Of a DNA stretch of 64,000 nucleotides, positions 55,791-63,983 are shown piece by piece. Below the pieces are notes generated by a model. It ran no database searches. It saw nothing but the letters and a program-made list of their open reading frames with translations, and was not told the DNA's origin. Numbering within the stretch: position 1 is the first letter of the stretch; each line of letters starts with the position of its first letter. Source of the DNA: Schauerella fraxinea (GTDB taxonomy: Bacteria; Pseudomonadota; Gammaproteobacteria; Burkholderiales; Burkholderiaceae_B); contig JAVDKL010000001.1 of NCBI GenBank assembly GCA_030849965.1, forward strand, positions 3,144,554 through 3,208,553, in the 5' to 3' direction. The position numbers were made by a program, and so were the translations under genes.

Positions 55791-56257
55791 CGGTGCAGCT
55801 TGCCACGCCGGCTGATTTCGAGGCGCGCATTGGCGAATCGCTGGGCGCAAGTGACTGGTTTACCGTCACCCAGGCGCATCTCGATGGCTTCGCGCAATTG
55901 ACCGGCGACGACTTCTGGATCCATGTGGACGTGGCGCGCGCCGCGCGTGAGATGCCGCAAGGCAAGACGATTGCGCATGGGCTGTTTGCGCTGTCGCTCG
56001 TGCCGCGCATGCAACGCGAGATCTTTCATATCGCCAGGCGCGGTCGCGGGTTGAACTACGGCACGGATCGCGTGCGCTACACCGCCGCGATGCCGGTGGG
56101 ATGCCGGCTGCGGCTGCACCAGACAGTAGCCGCGCCCGCACGGCAGGGTGCAGGAACGAAGGTCACCTTGCGATGCACCATGGAGATCGAGGGCAGCGAG
56201 CGGCCCGCGTTCGTGGCGGACTGCATCGTGCTGTTTGAGGATGCGCCGGAGGCGTAA
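55787..56257 (+). CDS. MaoC-like hydratase
   Basis: A 156-aa hot-dog-fold protein of the MaoC/(R)-hydratase type. The Asp and His of the active site lie in 'QLTGDDFWIHVD', and 'MPQGKTIAHGLFALSL' is the family's central helix. It hydrates an enoyl-CoA in the cytoplasm. The start is GTG at 55787, overlapping the Bug gene stop by 4 bases. It is the last gene of the acyl-CoA operon and is followed by a terminator. Confidence 0.88.
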   Translation: MTVQLATPADFEARIGESLGASDWFTVTQAHLDGFAQLTGDDFWIHVDVARAAREMPQGKTIAHGLFALSLVPRMQREIFHIARRGRGLNYGTDRVRYTAAMPVGCRLRLHQTVAAPARQGAGTKVTLRCTMEIEGSERPAFVADCIVLFEDAPEA

Positions 56258-56308
56258 AAGCCTGGCCGTGCTGCCGACAGATGCCTGCGGAAGATTGCAG
56301 GCCTGCAG

Positions 56309-56335
56309 AAAACCCCGGCGACGTCGCCGGGTTTT
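56309..56335. terminator. Bidirectional terminator between maoC-like and hic operon genes
   Basis: AAAACCCCGGCGAC and GTCGCCGGGTTTT form a stem (one extra C on the left) with T-runs on both strands. It separates convergent genes. Confidence 0.75.
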
Positions 56336-56354
56336 GTTTCGAGCGAAACGACAA

Positions 56355-56879
56355 TCAGGGAATAGATTGGCTCGCTGAAAGACCGAACACTGACGGCTCG
56401 GCGATGGCGCCGATATCGATGTACTGACCCTCGATGAATTGCACTTGGGGATAGATGAGGCAAACCACTTTTGCCGTCAAATCCTCATCCGTGATGTTCA
56501 TGAAAGCGTGAACGAACTCTTCCATGAATGTGGCAATCCGGATGTTCTTCGAGAGGGCCTGCGCTTTGTTCACGTCGAGAAAGATGTACTCCTCGATGTT
56601 GACGTGAATGGTTTCTTTCTTGGGCGTGTAAGAAAGCGAACCGCTGGCAAGCTCGATATTGAATGGCGATCCGCCCACCACCAAATGCTTGGCGACGCGA
56701 AAGCGAACGCGCTCGCCAAACAGATTGACGGCCACGCACAGCGAATCGATCGTGTCTGTCATCGCAATGGGAATGTCGGCGGCGGTGATCAGGAAAAAAG
56801 GGCGAAACCGCTCGTCGATGTTTGCGGAGATGTAGCCGGGATCGAGATGCTGTACAGGTGGCGTGGGTGTTATGGTCAT
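56355..56879 (-). CDS. Unknown third gene of the hicAB operon, 174 aa
   Basis: A 174-aa protein I do not recognise. It looks beta-rich over residues 25-105 ('FFLITAADIPIAMTD', 'GGSPFNIELASGSLSYTP', 'TIHVNIEEYIFLDVN') and then helical ('NIRIATFMEEFVHAFMNITDEDL'), with no signal or membrane segment. Its ATG overlaps the hicB stop (ATGA), so it is made together with HicB. A hand-counted 60-base stretch (56401-56460) is about 53% GC, lower than the surrounding DNA, consistent with an acquired module. Two-gene HicAB systems have no such partner. Confidence 0.75.
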   Translation of the reverse strand: MTITPTPPVQHLDPGYISANIDERFRPFFLITAADIPIAMTDTIDSLCVAVNLFGERVRFRVAKHLVVGGSPFNIELASGSLSYTPKKETIHVNIEEYIFLDVNKAQALSKNIRIATFMEEFVHAFMNITDEDLTAKVVCLIYPQVQFIEGQYIDIGAIAEPSVFGLSASQSIP

Positions 56880-57295
56880 TGTTGGGCAACTTCAATGTTG
56901 AGACGTTTGCCCAATACAGCAAACGCAGATTCGATCGCTTCGATCTTGGATGCATGTGACAGGTCGAGCATGCGGTCGACTTGCGGCATGTGGAGGTTCA
57001 GGCGCCGCGCGAGTTCAGCTTTGCGGATGCCTTGCACGACCATCTCGTTGGACAGCAGTACTTTTGCGGTTTGAACGGCCGGCAAGGTAACGGCGCCGGC
57101 GCCAACGGCGGCGGGCAGGGGAACCGGCCGGCGCGCGTCAAGGTACATCTGTAGTGCAGCTTCCAAACCTTCCACAGCATTGGCTTTTGCGCTGTCCGCG
57201 TCCTCGCCGACTGCCGCGGCTTCGGGAAGGTCGGGAAATTGAACGAGTAGTGTGTCGTTGTCGTCGGGCGTCAAGGTGTAGCAATACGTCAACAT
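56876..57295 (-). CDS. hicB: HicB-type antitoxin
   Basis: A 139-aa antitoxin. Residues 1-60 are the degraded RNase-H-like HicB fold ('YTLTPDDNDTLLVQFPDLPEAAAVGEDADSAKANAVEGLEAAL'), and residues ~88-132 a helix-turn-helix ('KAELARRLNLHMPQVDRML'). It should bind HicA and repress its own operon. The start at 57295 has AAAGGAC upstream. It lies 67 bases after hicA, with its stop inside the start of the third gene. Confidence 0.92.
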   Translation of the reverse strand: MLTYCYTLTPDDNDTLLVQFPDLPEAAAVGEDADSAKANAVEGLEAALQMYLDARRPVPLPAAVGAGAVTLPAVQTAKVLLSNEMVVQGIRKAELARRLNLHMPQVDRMLDLSHASKIEAIESAFAVLGKRLNIEVAQQ

Positions 57296-57362
57296 GGCTT
57301 GTCCTTTGCGGTTGGCGCGCATTCATGCAGCGGTGAGCGGCATCCCTTTCGGGTCACTTGCG

Positions 57363-57548
57363 CTACTTCAGTCCGAGGTCCTTCTTGATCTTGTTCACCA
57401 ATCCGGTACCGATCTCCTTGCCGCCGTGGTCTGGAAAGATCGAGGTTCGATCGTTCAGGGTTGCTTTGAAGTGACTGCTTCCGGCCTTGTGCGCGATGAG
57501 TTCCACGCCGTTTCTGATAAGCCATCTGCGAAATTCGCTGTATTTCAT
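57363..57548 (-). CDS. hicA: HicA-type mRNA-interferase toxin
   Basis: A 61-aa HicA toxin with the double-stranded-RNA-binding-like fold and the catalytic His in 'KAGSSHFKAT' (His26). It is expected to cleave mRNA until neutralised by HicB. GAGG precedes the ATG. It is the first gene of the operon, the usual order for HicAB. Confidence 0.93.
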   Translation of the reverse strand: MKYSEFRRWLIRNGVELIAHKAGSSHFKATLNDRTSIFPDHGGKEIGTGLVNKIKKDLGLK

Positions 57549-57572
57549 TTGCCTCGATCACTTGCCGAATAT

Positions 57573-57588
57573 ACAACATAAGTGTTGT
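57573..57588. promoter_or_regulatory. Candidate HicB operator at the hicA promoter
   Basis: ACAACA, TAAG and TGTTGT form a perfect 6-base inverted repeat 25-40 bases upstream of hicA. On the - strand TATATT just downstream may be the -10 element. Confidence 0.6.
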
Positions 57589-57796
57589 TTTAAGAAACAG
57601 ATATGTTGCGATCGATGCAGTCTGTTTTCCATGCTGATTTCAGCCCGTACGATGATGATGACGGCTTTATCGCTCGTGTGCGCGCGCCTTCTGTCTGCCA
57701 ACATCGCCGATGCGCTCCAGCGCGCCAATCCTAAGTCATTCGCGTGCAATCCCCGCGTGCCAGTGTGCTAAGTTGGCGCATCTCTGATGCGACCTC

Positions 57797-58789
57797 ATGG
57801 CACACCGCACGATGAACAAATCGAAGGCCACCGGCGTTCAACTCGACGTCACTGCCGATCTGCAGCGCTGGCGCGCATTCATGGCGACGGCCGAACTCGG
57901 CAGCATTACTCGCGCGGCACTTTTTCTGGATCAGGATCAATCGGTACTGAGCCGCCGCATCAACGCGCTCGAGCGCGACTGCAACGCACGGCTCTTCAAT
58001 CGCACCGGGCGTGGCGTGCAGCTCTCGGAAATCGGCGCGCGCCTGTTTCCGCTCGTGCAGACATTGCTGCGCGATGCCGAAGCGCTGGAGCTCGAATTGA
58101 ATGCGGAAGCGCGCGAGCCAGCGGGCGAAGTGACGCTGGGGTTATTGCCGTCCACGGCGCATCCGCTCATTCGCCGATTGTTCTCACGATTGCGGCAAGT
58201 GTTTCCGCGGGTGCATCTGAAGATTCTCGAAGGATCGAGCGGGCAACTCGAAGAGTGGCTGACCGATTCCCGCGTCGACATCGCCATCCTTTATCGCTAC
58301 AGCGATAAGGCGCCGGTGGGCGAGCAAGCCCTGGCCCATGTGGATTCGTGTTTGATCGGGGCGGCGGACGATCCGCTTCTGCAGGCCCCCACCTTGCCGT
58401 TCAGCGCCCTGGACGGCTTGCCGTTTATCTTGCCGGGTTCGCCCAATGGCTTGCGCAATGCGCTGGATGCGATGGCGCGCGCGGTCAAGATCGAGATCAC
58501 GCCATTGATCGAAGCGGATTCGTTGCCGCTCATGAAAACCGTGTGCCAAACCGAGCGCATGTATACGGTGCTGCCGCTGCATGCGGTGTGGCAGGAGGTG
58601 CGGGAAGGCAAGCTGGCAGCCACCAAGCTCGTCGATCCTTCGCTGGAGCGCATCATCTCGATGGCGTTCGCCCGTGCGAAGGGACCTGGCCGCACGGTGA
58701 TGGAAGTGGCATCGCAGATCGAAGCCCTCACGCGCGAGATCGGCGCCGAAGGCATCTGGCACACCGATCGGATCGGGCACGACAGTTAG
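57797..58789 (+). CDS. LysR-family regulator
   Basis: A 330-aa LysR protein with HTH near residues 22-80 ('RWRAFMATAELGSITRAALFLDQDQSVLSRRINALERDCNARLFNRTGRG') and an effector domain with 'FPRVHLKILEGSSGQLEEWL', close in style to the LysR at 44064. The start could also be ATG 57812. It diverges from hicA and converges on the CoA-transferase operon, which it may regulate. Confidence 0.9.
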   Translation: MAHRTMNKSKATGVQLDVTADLQRWRAFMATAELGSITRAALFLDQDQSVLSRRINALERDCNARLFNRTGRGVQLSEIGARLFPLVQTLLRDAEALELELNAEAREPAGEVTLGLLPSTAHPLIRRLFSRLRQVFPRVHLKILEGSSGQLEEWLTDSRVDIAILYRYSDKAPVGEQALAHVDSCLIGAADDPLLQAPTLPFSALDGLPFILPGSPNGLRNALDAMARAVKIEITPLIEADSLPLMKTVCQTERMYTVLPLHAVWQEVREGKLAATKLVDPSLERIISMAFARAKGPGRTVMEVASQIEALTREIGAEGIWHTDRIGHDS

Positions 58790-58864
58790 TCGCGGCGCCG
58801 ACCCGCCCGTTATGTGCGGACGACCGCCTGTTTGCATAGCAACGCCGGCGGCCCGCCAGAACGG

Positions 58865-58990
58865 CGGCACCACGCCTGCTGCACCACGCCGACTGCACCG
58901 CGCCAACTGCACCACGCCAGGTTCACCACGCCAACTGCACCGCGCCAGGTTCACTACGCCTGCTGCACCACGCCAGCTACACCACGCCCG
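58865..58990. repeat. 14-base tandem repeat, nine copies
   Basis: Units such as CTGCACCACGCCAG run head to tail from 58865 to 58990 with 1-4 changes per copy. The last copy includes the stop codon of the CoA-transferase read from the other strand. Confidence 0.9.
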
Positions 58991-60206
58991 CCGTACGCAG
59001 ATCGGCAATGCGCTCGGCGCTATAGCCAATTCCGCTCAGCACATCGTCCACGTGTTGGCCCAGCGTGGGCGGCGCACGTTCGAACGTGAGCGGCGTGCCC
59101 ATGAACTTCATCGGACTGGCCACCAGCGGCACATCGACGCCCGCCGGATGCGGCAGGTCGATGCGCATGCCGCGATGCACGACTTGCGGATCGGCAAATA
59201 CATCGGGCACGGCATTGATGGGGCCGCACGGCACGCCGGCGCGATCCAGCATCGTGGTGAGATCGGCGCGCGTGCGCGTGGCAAATGCCTCGAGGATCAG
59301 CGGCTTGAGCACATCGATGTTGCGCACGCGTTGCGCGTTGGTGGCAAACCGCGCATCGGTGGCCCAGTCAGGACGATCCACAGCAGCGGCAAGCTTGGCG
59401 AATTGGCCATCGTTGCCCACCACCAGAATCACTTCGCCATCCGCGCAGGCGAACACATCCTGCGGTTGAATGTTGGGATGCGCGTTGCCATTGCGTTGCG
59501 GCGTCTTGCCCGACACCAGGTGGTTGAGCGCCTGGTTGGACAGCACGGCGGCTTGCACATCGAGCATGCCGATATCGATGAACTGACCTTCGCCCGTGCG
59601 TTCGCGATGCGACAGCGCCGCCAGCACGGCGACCGCCGTGTACATGCCGGTCATCAAGTCGACGATCGGGATGCCCACCTTCTGCGGGCCGCCACCGGGT
59701 TTGTCGTCACGCTCGCCGGTCACGCTCATCAAGCCGCCCATGGCTTGGATCAGGAAGTCGTACGCCGCTTGATCCTTGCGCGGGCCGGTTTGTCCGAAGC
59801 CGGTCACCGAGCAATAGATGATGCCGGGATTGACCGCGCGCAGGGCCTCGTAATCCAGGCCGTAGCGCGCGAGCGTACCCACCTTGAAATTCTCCAGCAC
59901 GATGTCGCATTGCTTGGCCAACTCGCGCACGATGGCCTGGCCCTCAGGCTGATCCAGCGCCACGGTGACCGAGCGTTTGCCGCGATTCACCGATAGAAAG
60001 TACCCGGCCTCCTGCGTGTCGTGGCCGTCGGCATCCTTGAGATACGGCGGCCCCCAGGCGCGGGTGTCGTCGCCAGCCCCGGGGCGTTCGATCTTGATGA
60101 CGTCGGCGCCCATATCGGCCAGCGCCTGCGAGGCCCACGGCGCGGCCATGATGCGGCTCAAGTCGAGCACGCGGACGTGCGAAAGCGGCCCTGTCGATTG
60201 CGGCAT
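58977..60206 (-). CDS. Class III CoA-transferase (CaiB/BaiF)
   Basis: A 409-aa family III CoA-transferase, similar to the copy at 48970 ('VRVLDLSRIMAAPWASQALADMGADVIKIERPGAGDDTRAWGPP', 'NRGKRSVTVALD', 'YCSVTGFGQTGPR', Asp in 'IPIVDLMTG', 'TATDARFATNAQRV'-like region 'ATDARFATNAQRV'). AGGAGA precedes the ATG. It is the third gene of an operon with GST and a CMD-amidohydrolase fusion, 12 bases after the latter. Its 3' end lies in a tandem repeat. Confidence 0.93.
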   Translation of the reverse strand: MPQSTGPLSHVRVLDLSRIMAAPWASQALADMGADVIKIERPGAGDDTRAWGPPYLKDADGHDTQEAGYFLSVNRGKRSVTVALDQPEGQAIVRELAKQCDIVLENFKVGTLARYGLDYEALRAVNPGIIYCSVTGFGQTGPRKDQAAYDFLIQAMGGLMSVTGERDDKPGGGPQKVGIPIVDLMTGMYTAVAVLAALSHRERTGEGQFIDIGMLDVQAAVLSNQALNHLVSGKTPQRNGNAHPNIQPQDVFACADGEVILVVGNDGQFAKLAAAVDRPDWATDARFATNAQRVRNIDVLKPLILEAFATRTRADLTTMLDRAGVPCGPINAVPDVFADPQVVHRGMRIDLPHPAGVDVPLVASPMKFMGTPLTFERAPPTLGQHVDDVLSGIGYSAERIADLRTAGVV

Positions 60207-60218
60207 GGGGTGTATCTC

Positions 60219-61808
60219 CTAGTTGTCGAAGCCGTACAGGCGGGCAGGGTTGTCGGTCCACACCTTGCGGCGGCGGGCATCGGTGGCAAGCCACGCATGG
60301 GCCGTATCGATCAGCGTGCCCACGTCCGGCGCACGCGCACCCATGCGCACAAAGGGCCAATCGGAACCCCACAGCACCTGATCTTCGTTGGCGGCGAGCA
60401 ACTCGTCGTGCAGCGCGCGCACACCGTTCGGCTCTTGGTCGTCCTGCGGTACGCGGCACGTAGTGAGCTTGACCCACACGCGGCCGTCCGCCAGCAAATG
60501 GCGCACGAGTGCGCGCGCCGGGTCGTCACGACCGCGCGATGGCACCAGGCTCGCCATGTGGTCGAGCACGATGGGAATGCCCAGTTGAGCCAGGCGGGGC
60601 AGGTGCTGCAGGTAGGCATCGCACGGTGACCAGAGTTGCGCGTGCATCCCGAGCGCGCGCAGGCGCGGCGCAAGCGCATCGACGTGCTCAAAGCCCACGC
60701 TACCGGCAAACAGCTTGCCCGCGGGGTCGCGCGCTTCGACGAAACGCAAGCCCATCACGCCCGCATCGCGCAGGCGCTTGAGCGCGGCGTCATCGATGTC
60801 GGGCGTGGCCACGGCGATGCCGCGCAGCGCACGAGGATCGGCCGCCAGCGCATCGAGAATGGCCGAGGCATCGGTGCCGTAAGGCGCCGGCTGCACAAGC
60901 ACGCCGCGCGCGGCGCCGATGGTGTGCAGCATCGTGCGGTACCGCGTGACCGGCGCATCGGGCGAGGCGTAGCTGGCGCGATGGTGCAGCGGAAACTGGT
61001 CGTAGGGACCGAAGACGTGGCAATGCGTATCGCAGGCGTTGGCGGGCAGCGCTTGCTTGGGCGCCTGCGGCATGCGCGGCGTTTCTACCGTCTCGGGGAT
61101 GTAGGACGCTTGCATTTCGGTGTGCGCTGGGGCGTTCGTCTGGGATTGCGACGGCGCTTGCGACTGCATTGAAGGCGGGATCGCGGTGTTCGATTGCGCC
61201 GGCGTTTCGATGGCGGCCGGTGGCAACGCGCTCAGTTGTGCCCGACCGTCGGCCATCGGTACATCGAGCGGCGGTGCGATGTCGTCGGGCATCGGGATCG
61301 CATGCACGTTCAGCGTCATCGACACCATCGTGTAGTAGCCCACCACGGCGGTGAGTTCGACCACGCCCACCGGTTGAAAGCGTTCGACGGCGCGCGCGTA
61401 GAGCGCGGCGTCCACATCGCCATGGCTTTGCAACTGACGCGAAAACGCATAGACGAGCGCGTCGTCGGCATCGTCGAAGTCGGGTACGTTGCCGTCGCGG
61501 ATGGCGTCCAACACGGTTTGCGGCAACCCGGCTTTCAGTGCCGCTTCGCCATGGATATGCCATTCGATCTGGCTATTCCAGCGACGGGCCGTGACCAGAA
61601 TGGCGAGCTCGTTCAACCGGGGCGACAAGCTTGTGCCAAAGCGCAGCAGCGCGCCCAGTTGCTGCCAGCGGTCGGCCAGCTCGGGATTGTGCAGGGCGGC
61701 GCGCAGCGGCCCCACCAGCCGCTTGCGCGGGCCGCTCACGATCTTCTCGTACACCTGCAGCTGGGCAGGCGTCATGGTGTCGGGCGTGGGCAAGGGGATA
61801 CGGCTCAC
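60219..61808 (-). CDS. Carboxymuconolactone decarboxylase-like domain fused to a PDC-lactonase-like amidohydrolase
   Basis: A 529-aa two-domain protein. Residues ~1-185 are carboxymuconolactone decarboxylase/AhpD-like ('NELAILVTARRWNSQIEWHIHGEAALKAGL', without CxxC). Residues ~186-250 are a Gln/Ser/Pro-rich linker. Residues ~255-529 are an amidohydrolase of the 2-pyrone-4,6-dicarboxylate lactonase/amidohydro_2 type (metal His in 'CDTHCHVFG', 'IVLDHMAS', 'VLWGSDWPFVRMG'). The start is GTG at 61808, with GAAGGAG at ideal spacing overlapping the GST stop; an ATG at 61847 lies inside the GST gene. The frame through the linker is unbroken. Both domains suggest breakdown of a lactone or pyrone from aromatic catabolism. 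Confidence 0.85.
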   Translation of the reverse strand: MSRIPLPTPDTMTPAQLQVYEKIVSGPRKRLVGPLRAALHNPELADRWQQLGALLRFGTSLSPRLNELAILVTARRWNSQIEWHIHGEAALKAGLPQTVLDAIRDGNVPDFDDADDALVYAFSRQLQSHGDVDAALYARAVERFQPVGVVELTAVVGYYTMVSMTLNVHAIPMPDDIAPPLDVPMADGRAQLSALPPAAIETPAQSNTAIPPSMQSQAPSQSQTNAPAHTEMQASYIPETVETPRMPQAPKQALPANACDTHCHVFGPYDQFPLHHRASYASPDAPVTRYRTMLHTIGAARGVLVQPAPYGTDASAILDALAADPRALRGIAVATPDIDDAALKRLRDAGVMGLRFVEARDPAGKLFAGSVGFEHVDALAPRLRALGMHAQLWSPCDAYLQHLPRLAQLGIPIVLDHMASLVPSRGRDDPARALVRHLLADGRVWVKLTTCRVPQDDQEPNGVRALHDELLAANEDQVLWGSDWPFVRMGARAPDVGTLIDTAHAWLATDARRRKVWTDNPARLYGFDN

Positions 61809-61818
61809 AGGCGCTCCT

Positions 61819-62442
61819 TCAGGCAGGTTGATCGTCTTGCGGGGCATAGCGGGCCACCGACGGATGGGCGTCGAAGCGGGCGAGCCAGTCGCGCAGTTGT
61901 GGGTGCTTGGCGCGCCAGTCGATTTCGGGAAAGCGGAAGTCGAGGTAGGACACGGCGCACCCGAGTGCGATGACACCGATATCGAACGGTGCCGTGTCGA
62001 GCTTGGGCGCTTCGGTCTCGAGGTACGCCAGCGTGGCGTCGAGCTTGACCTGAAATCCGGCCAGCCATTCGGGGGTTTGACGTTCGGTGGGCTTGTTGCG
62101 CTCCTGGCGAAACAGCAAGAGCATGTCCAGCAGGCCGTCGCCCAAGGCCTGGCGGCGTAGTGCCAGCAGGCGGGCCGGATCGTGCGAGGGCACGATCTGG
62201 CTTTCGGCAAAGGTGCTGAGGTAGTCCACGATGACGCGCGAGTCGAAGATCGGCGTGCCGTCGTCCAGCACGAGGGTGGGCAATTTGCTGAGCGGGTTAT
62301 CGGCGAGCAGGTCCAGGTTGACGCGGCTCATGGCGACCGGCGTGCGCACCAGCCGCACGTTGTCGGTCAGGCCGGTCTCCGCCAGCACGATCATGACTTT
62401 GCGTACGAACGGCGATTTGGGGGACCAGTGCAGGGTCATCAT
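61819..62442 (-). CDS. Glutathione S-transferase-family protein
   Basis: A 207-aa GST with the thioredoxin-like N-terminal domain ('LHWSPKSPFVRKVMIVLAETGL', 'NPLSKLPTLVLDDG', 'FDSRVIVDYLS') and an all-helical C-terminal domain. First gene of the operon, followed by the fusion protein 10 bases later. In aromatic pathways such GSTs may act as isomerases or ether cleavers; the role here is open. Confidence 0.9.
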   Translation of the reverse strand: MMTLHWSPKSPFVRKVMIVLAETGLTDNVRLVRTPVAMSRVNLDLLADNPLSKLPTLVLDDGTPIFDSRVIVDYLSTFAESQIVPSHDPARLLALRRQALGDGLLDMLLLFRQERNKPTERQTPEWLAGFQVKLDATLAYLETEAPKLDTAPFDIGVIALGCAVSYLDFRFPEIDWRAKHPQLRDWLARFDAHPSVARYAPQDDQPA

Positions 62443-62669
62443 GGCGGCGTATCTCGTGGTGAAAAGTGGCTGAAAAAGCCACTGACAATGCCGCCGGTGC
62501 GCCGTGGCCTGATGGAACGTTGTCTCGTGTCTTTTTCGTTTGATTTGCGACCGATCTTACCGAGCACCCGCGGGCGCGGGTATGTGCAGGGCAACAAAGC
62601 AGCTATGCCGCTTCCCCTGCTGCACGCCGCCGGGTAATCTAGGCGCTGTCACAGACCTGCTTCCTCCTC

Positions 62670-63215
62670 ATGGCCGATCCCGCACATCTTGAATCCCTGC
62701 TCGCCGACTGTGCGCGCCAGCGCCAGCCGGCGCTCGCCGAACTTTATCGTTTGACGGCGCCGCATCTATTTCCGTTAGCCAAACGTATGTTGAGGAGTAA
62801 AGAAGGGGCCGAAGAGGTCCTACAGGAGTGTTTTGTGACGATCTGGCAGCGCGCTGCCCAATATTCGGCTGAGCAAAGCCAGGTCATGACGTGGATGACG
62901 CGCATTGTGCGCAACCGCTGCATCGACCGTTTGCGCCGTCCCGATCTCGAAGTGGCCGATCCGGACGGCGAGATCGCGGCCGCCTGGGCGGACGATGCGC
63001 CCGGGCCGATGTCGCAATTGCAGTCGGCGCAGGAGAGCAAGCGCCTGGCCGATTGCATGCAAACCCTCGAGGGTCAGCAACGGGCGGCCATCGCCATGGC
63101 GTTTTTCGACGATCTCAGCCATCCCGAGGTGGCCGAACGCATGGCAGCGCCGTTGGGCACCGTCAAAAGCTGGGTGCGGCGTGGCTTGGCCCGTCTTAAG
63201 GAGTGCTTGGGATGA
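62670..63215 (+). CDS. ECF sigma factor (SigK-like)
   Basis: A 181-aa extracytoplasmic-function sigma factor. Region 2 is 'LYRLTAPHLFPLAKRMLRSKEGAEEVLQECFVTIWQ' to 'MTWMTRIVRNRCIDRLRR', and region 4 'LEGQQRAAIAMAFFDDLSHPEVAERMAAPLGTVKSWVRRGLARLKECL'. Its stop overlaps the anti-sigma start (ATGA), so the two are made together. Confidence 0.93.
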   Translation: MADPAHLESLLADCARQRQPALAELYRLTAPHLFPLAKRMLRSKEGAEEVLQECFVTIWQRAAQYSAEQSQVMTWMTRIVRNRCIDRLRRPDLEVADPDGEIAAAWADDAPGPMSQLQSAQESKRLADCMQTLEGQQRAAIAMAFFDDLSHPEVAERMAAPLGTVKSWVRRGLARLKECLG

Positions 63216-63889
63216 ACTACCGGCACCCCGATCTTCAAGAACATCTGGCAGCCGCCTATGTGGCCGGCACCTTGCGGGGCGGCGCGCGCCGCCGTTTCGA
63301 AACGCTGATGCGCGACGACGCCCTGCTGCGTCGCGTGGTGGCGGCCTGGGAAACGCGGCTCCTGCCGCTGATCCATGCGCTGCCGCCTGAGATGCCGCCC
63401 GCTCGCGTGTGGCAAGCGATCGAACGCCGTACGGCCGTCAAGCCCGCTGCTCGACCGGCATGGGGCTGGAGCGGACTGGCGCTGTGGCGTACGGTGAGCG
63501 CCGGGTTGGCCATTGCCGTGGCCGCATTGGCATTCATCGTGATCGAGCCGTACTTCGCCAATACCCGCACCCAAACGCTGGCCGTGCTGGGCAGCGAGAA
63601 GGCGCCGTCGTCGCTGGTCGTCAACCGCTTGCCGGATAGCCGACTGTCGATTCAGGCCATGCAGGATCTGAACGCACTGGCCGACGGCCGAACGTTGGAA
63701 CTCTGGGCGATCTCACCCGGCGGCAAACCGCGTTCGCTGGGCCTGGTCGCCGCACGCGGCGATACGGTGATCGTGCCGAAGGCGCCGTTTACGCGTGGCG
63801 ACACGCTGGCCATCAGTCTGGAACCGGACGGTGGATCGCCGACCGGCCAGCCGACGGGTCCGGTCGTGTTTACCGGGACGGTGATCTAA
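63212..63889 (+). CDS. RskA-type anti-sigma factor
   Basis: A 225-aa membrane anti-sigma protein. The N-terminal ~80 residues ('HLAAAYVAGTLRGGARRRFETLMRDD') are the sigma-binding domain, a membrane segment lies at ~91-111, and the C-terminal RskA domain ('LPDSRLSIQAMQDLNALADGRTLELWAISPGGKPRSLG') is periplasmic. It should hold the sigma factor until an envelope signal. ATG 63212 overlaps the sigma stop; an upstream TTG in frame is unlikely. Confidence 0.92.
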   Translation: MNYRHPDLQEHLAAAYVAGTLRGGARRRFETLMRDDALLRRVVAAWETRLLPLIHALPPEMPPARVWQAIERRTAVKPAARPAWGWSGLALWRTVSAGLAIAVAALAFIVIEPYFANTRTQTLAVLGSEKAPSSLVVNRLPDSRLSIQAMQDLNALADGRTLELWAISPGGKPRSLGLVAARGDTVIVPKAPFTRGDTLAISLEPDGGSPTGQPTGPVVFTGTVI

Positions 63890-63946
63890 AGGATCGCGCT
63901 GCGCTGGCAACGGCGCCGGCAGCGTTGGATGACGTGATGATGGTTG

Positions 63947-63983
63947 AAAGCGAAAGGACCCTCCGGGGTCCTTTTCGCTTTTC
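63947..63983 (+). terminator. Rho-independent terminator after the sigma/anti-sigma pair
   Basis: AAAGCGAAAGGACC and GGTCCTTTTCGCTTTT make a stem with a small loop, ending in a T-run, 60 bases after the anti-sigma stop. Confidence 0.8.

Noticed and set aside
56355-56879. SecB-like chaperone of a toxin-antitoxin-chaperone system, or a zinc protease (EEFVH)
   Set aside because: The sequence does not resemble SecB, and EEFVH is not a HExxH motif; only the operon position suggested these ideas.
58865-58990. CRISPR-like array
   Set aside because: The 14-base units are contiguous with no unique spacers and no cas genes are near.
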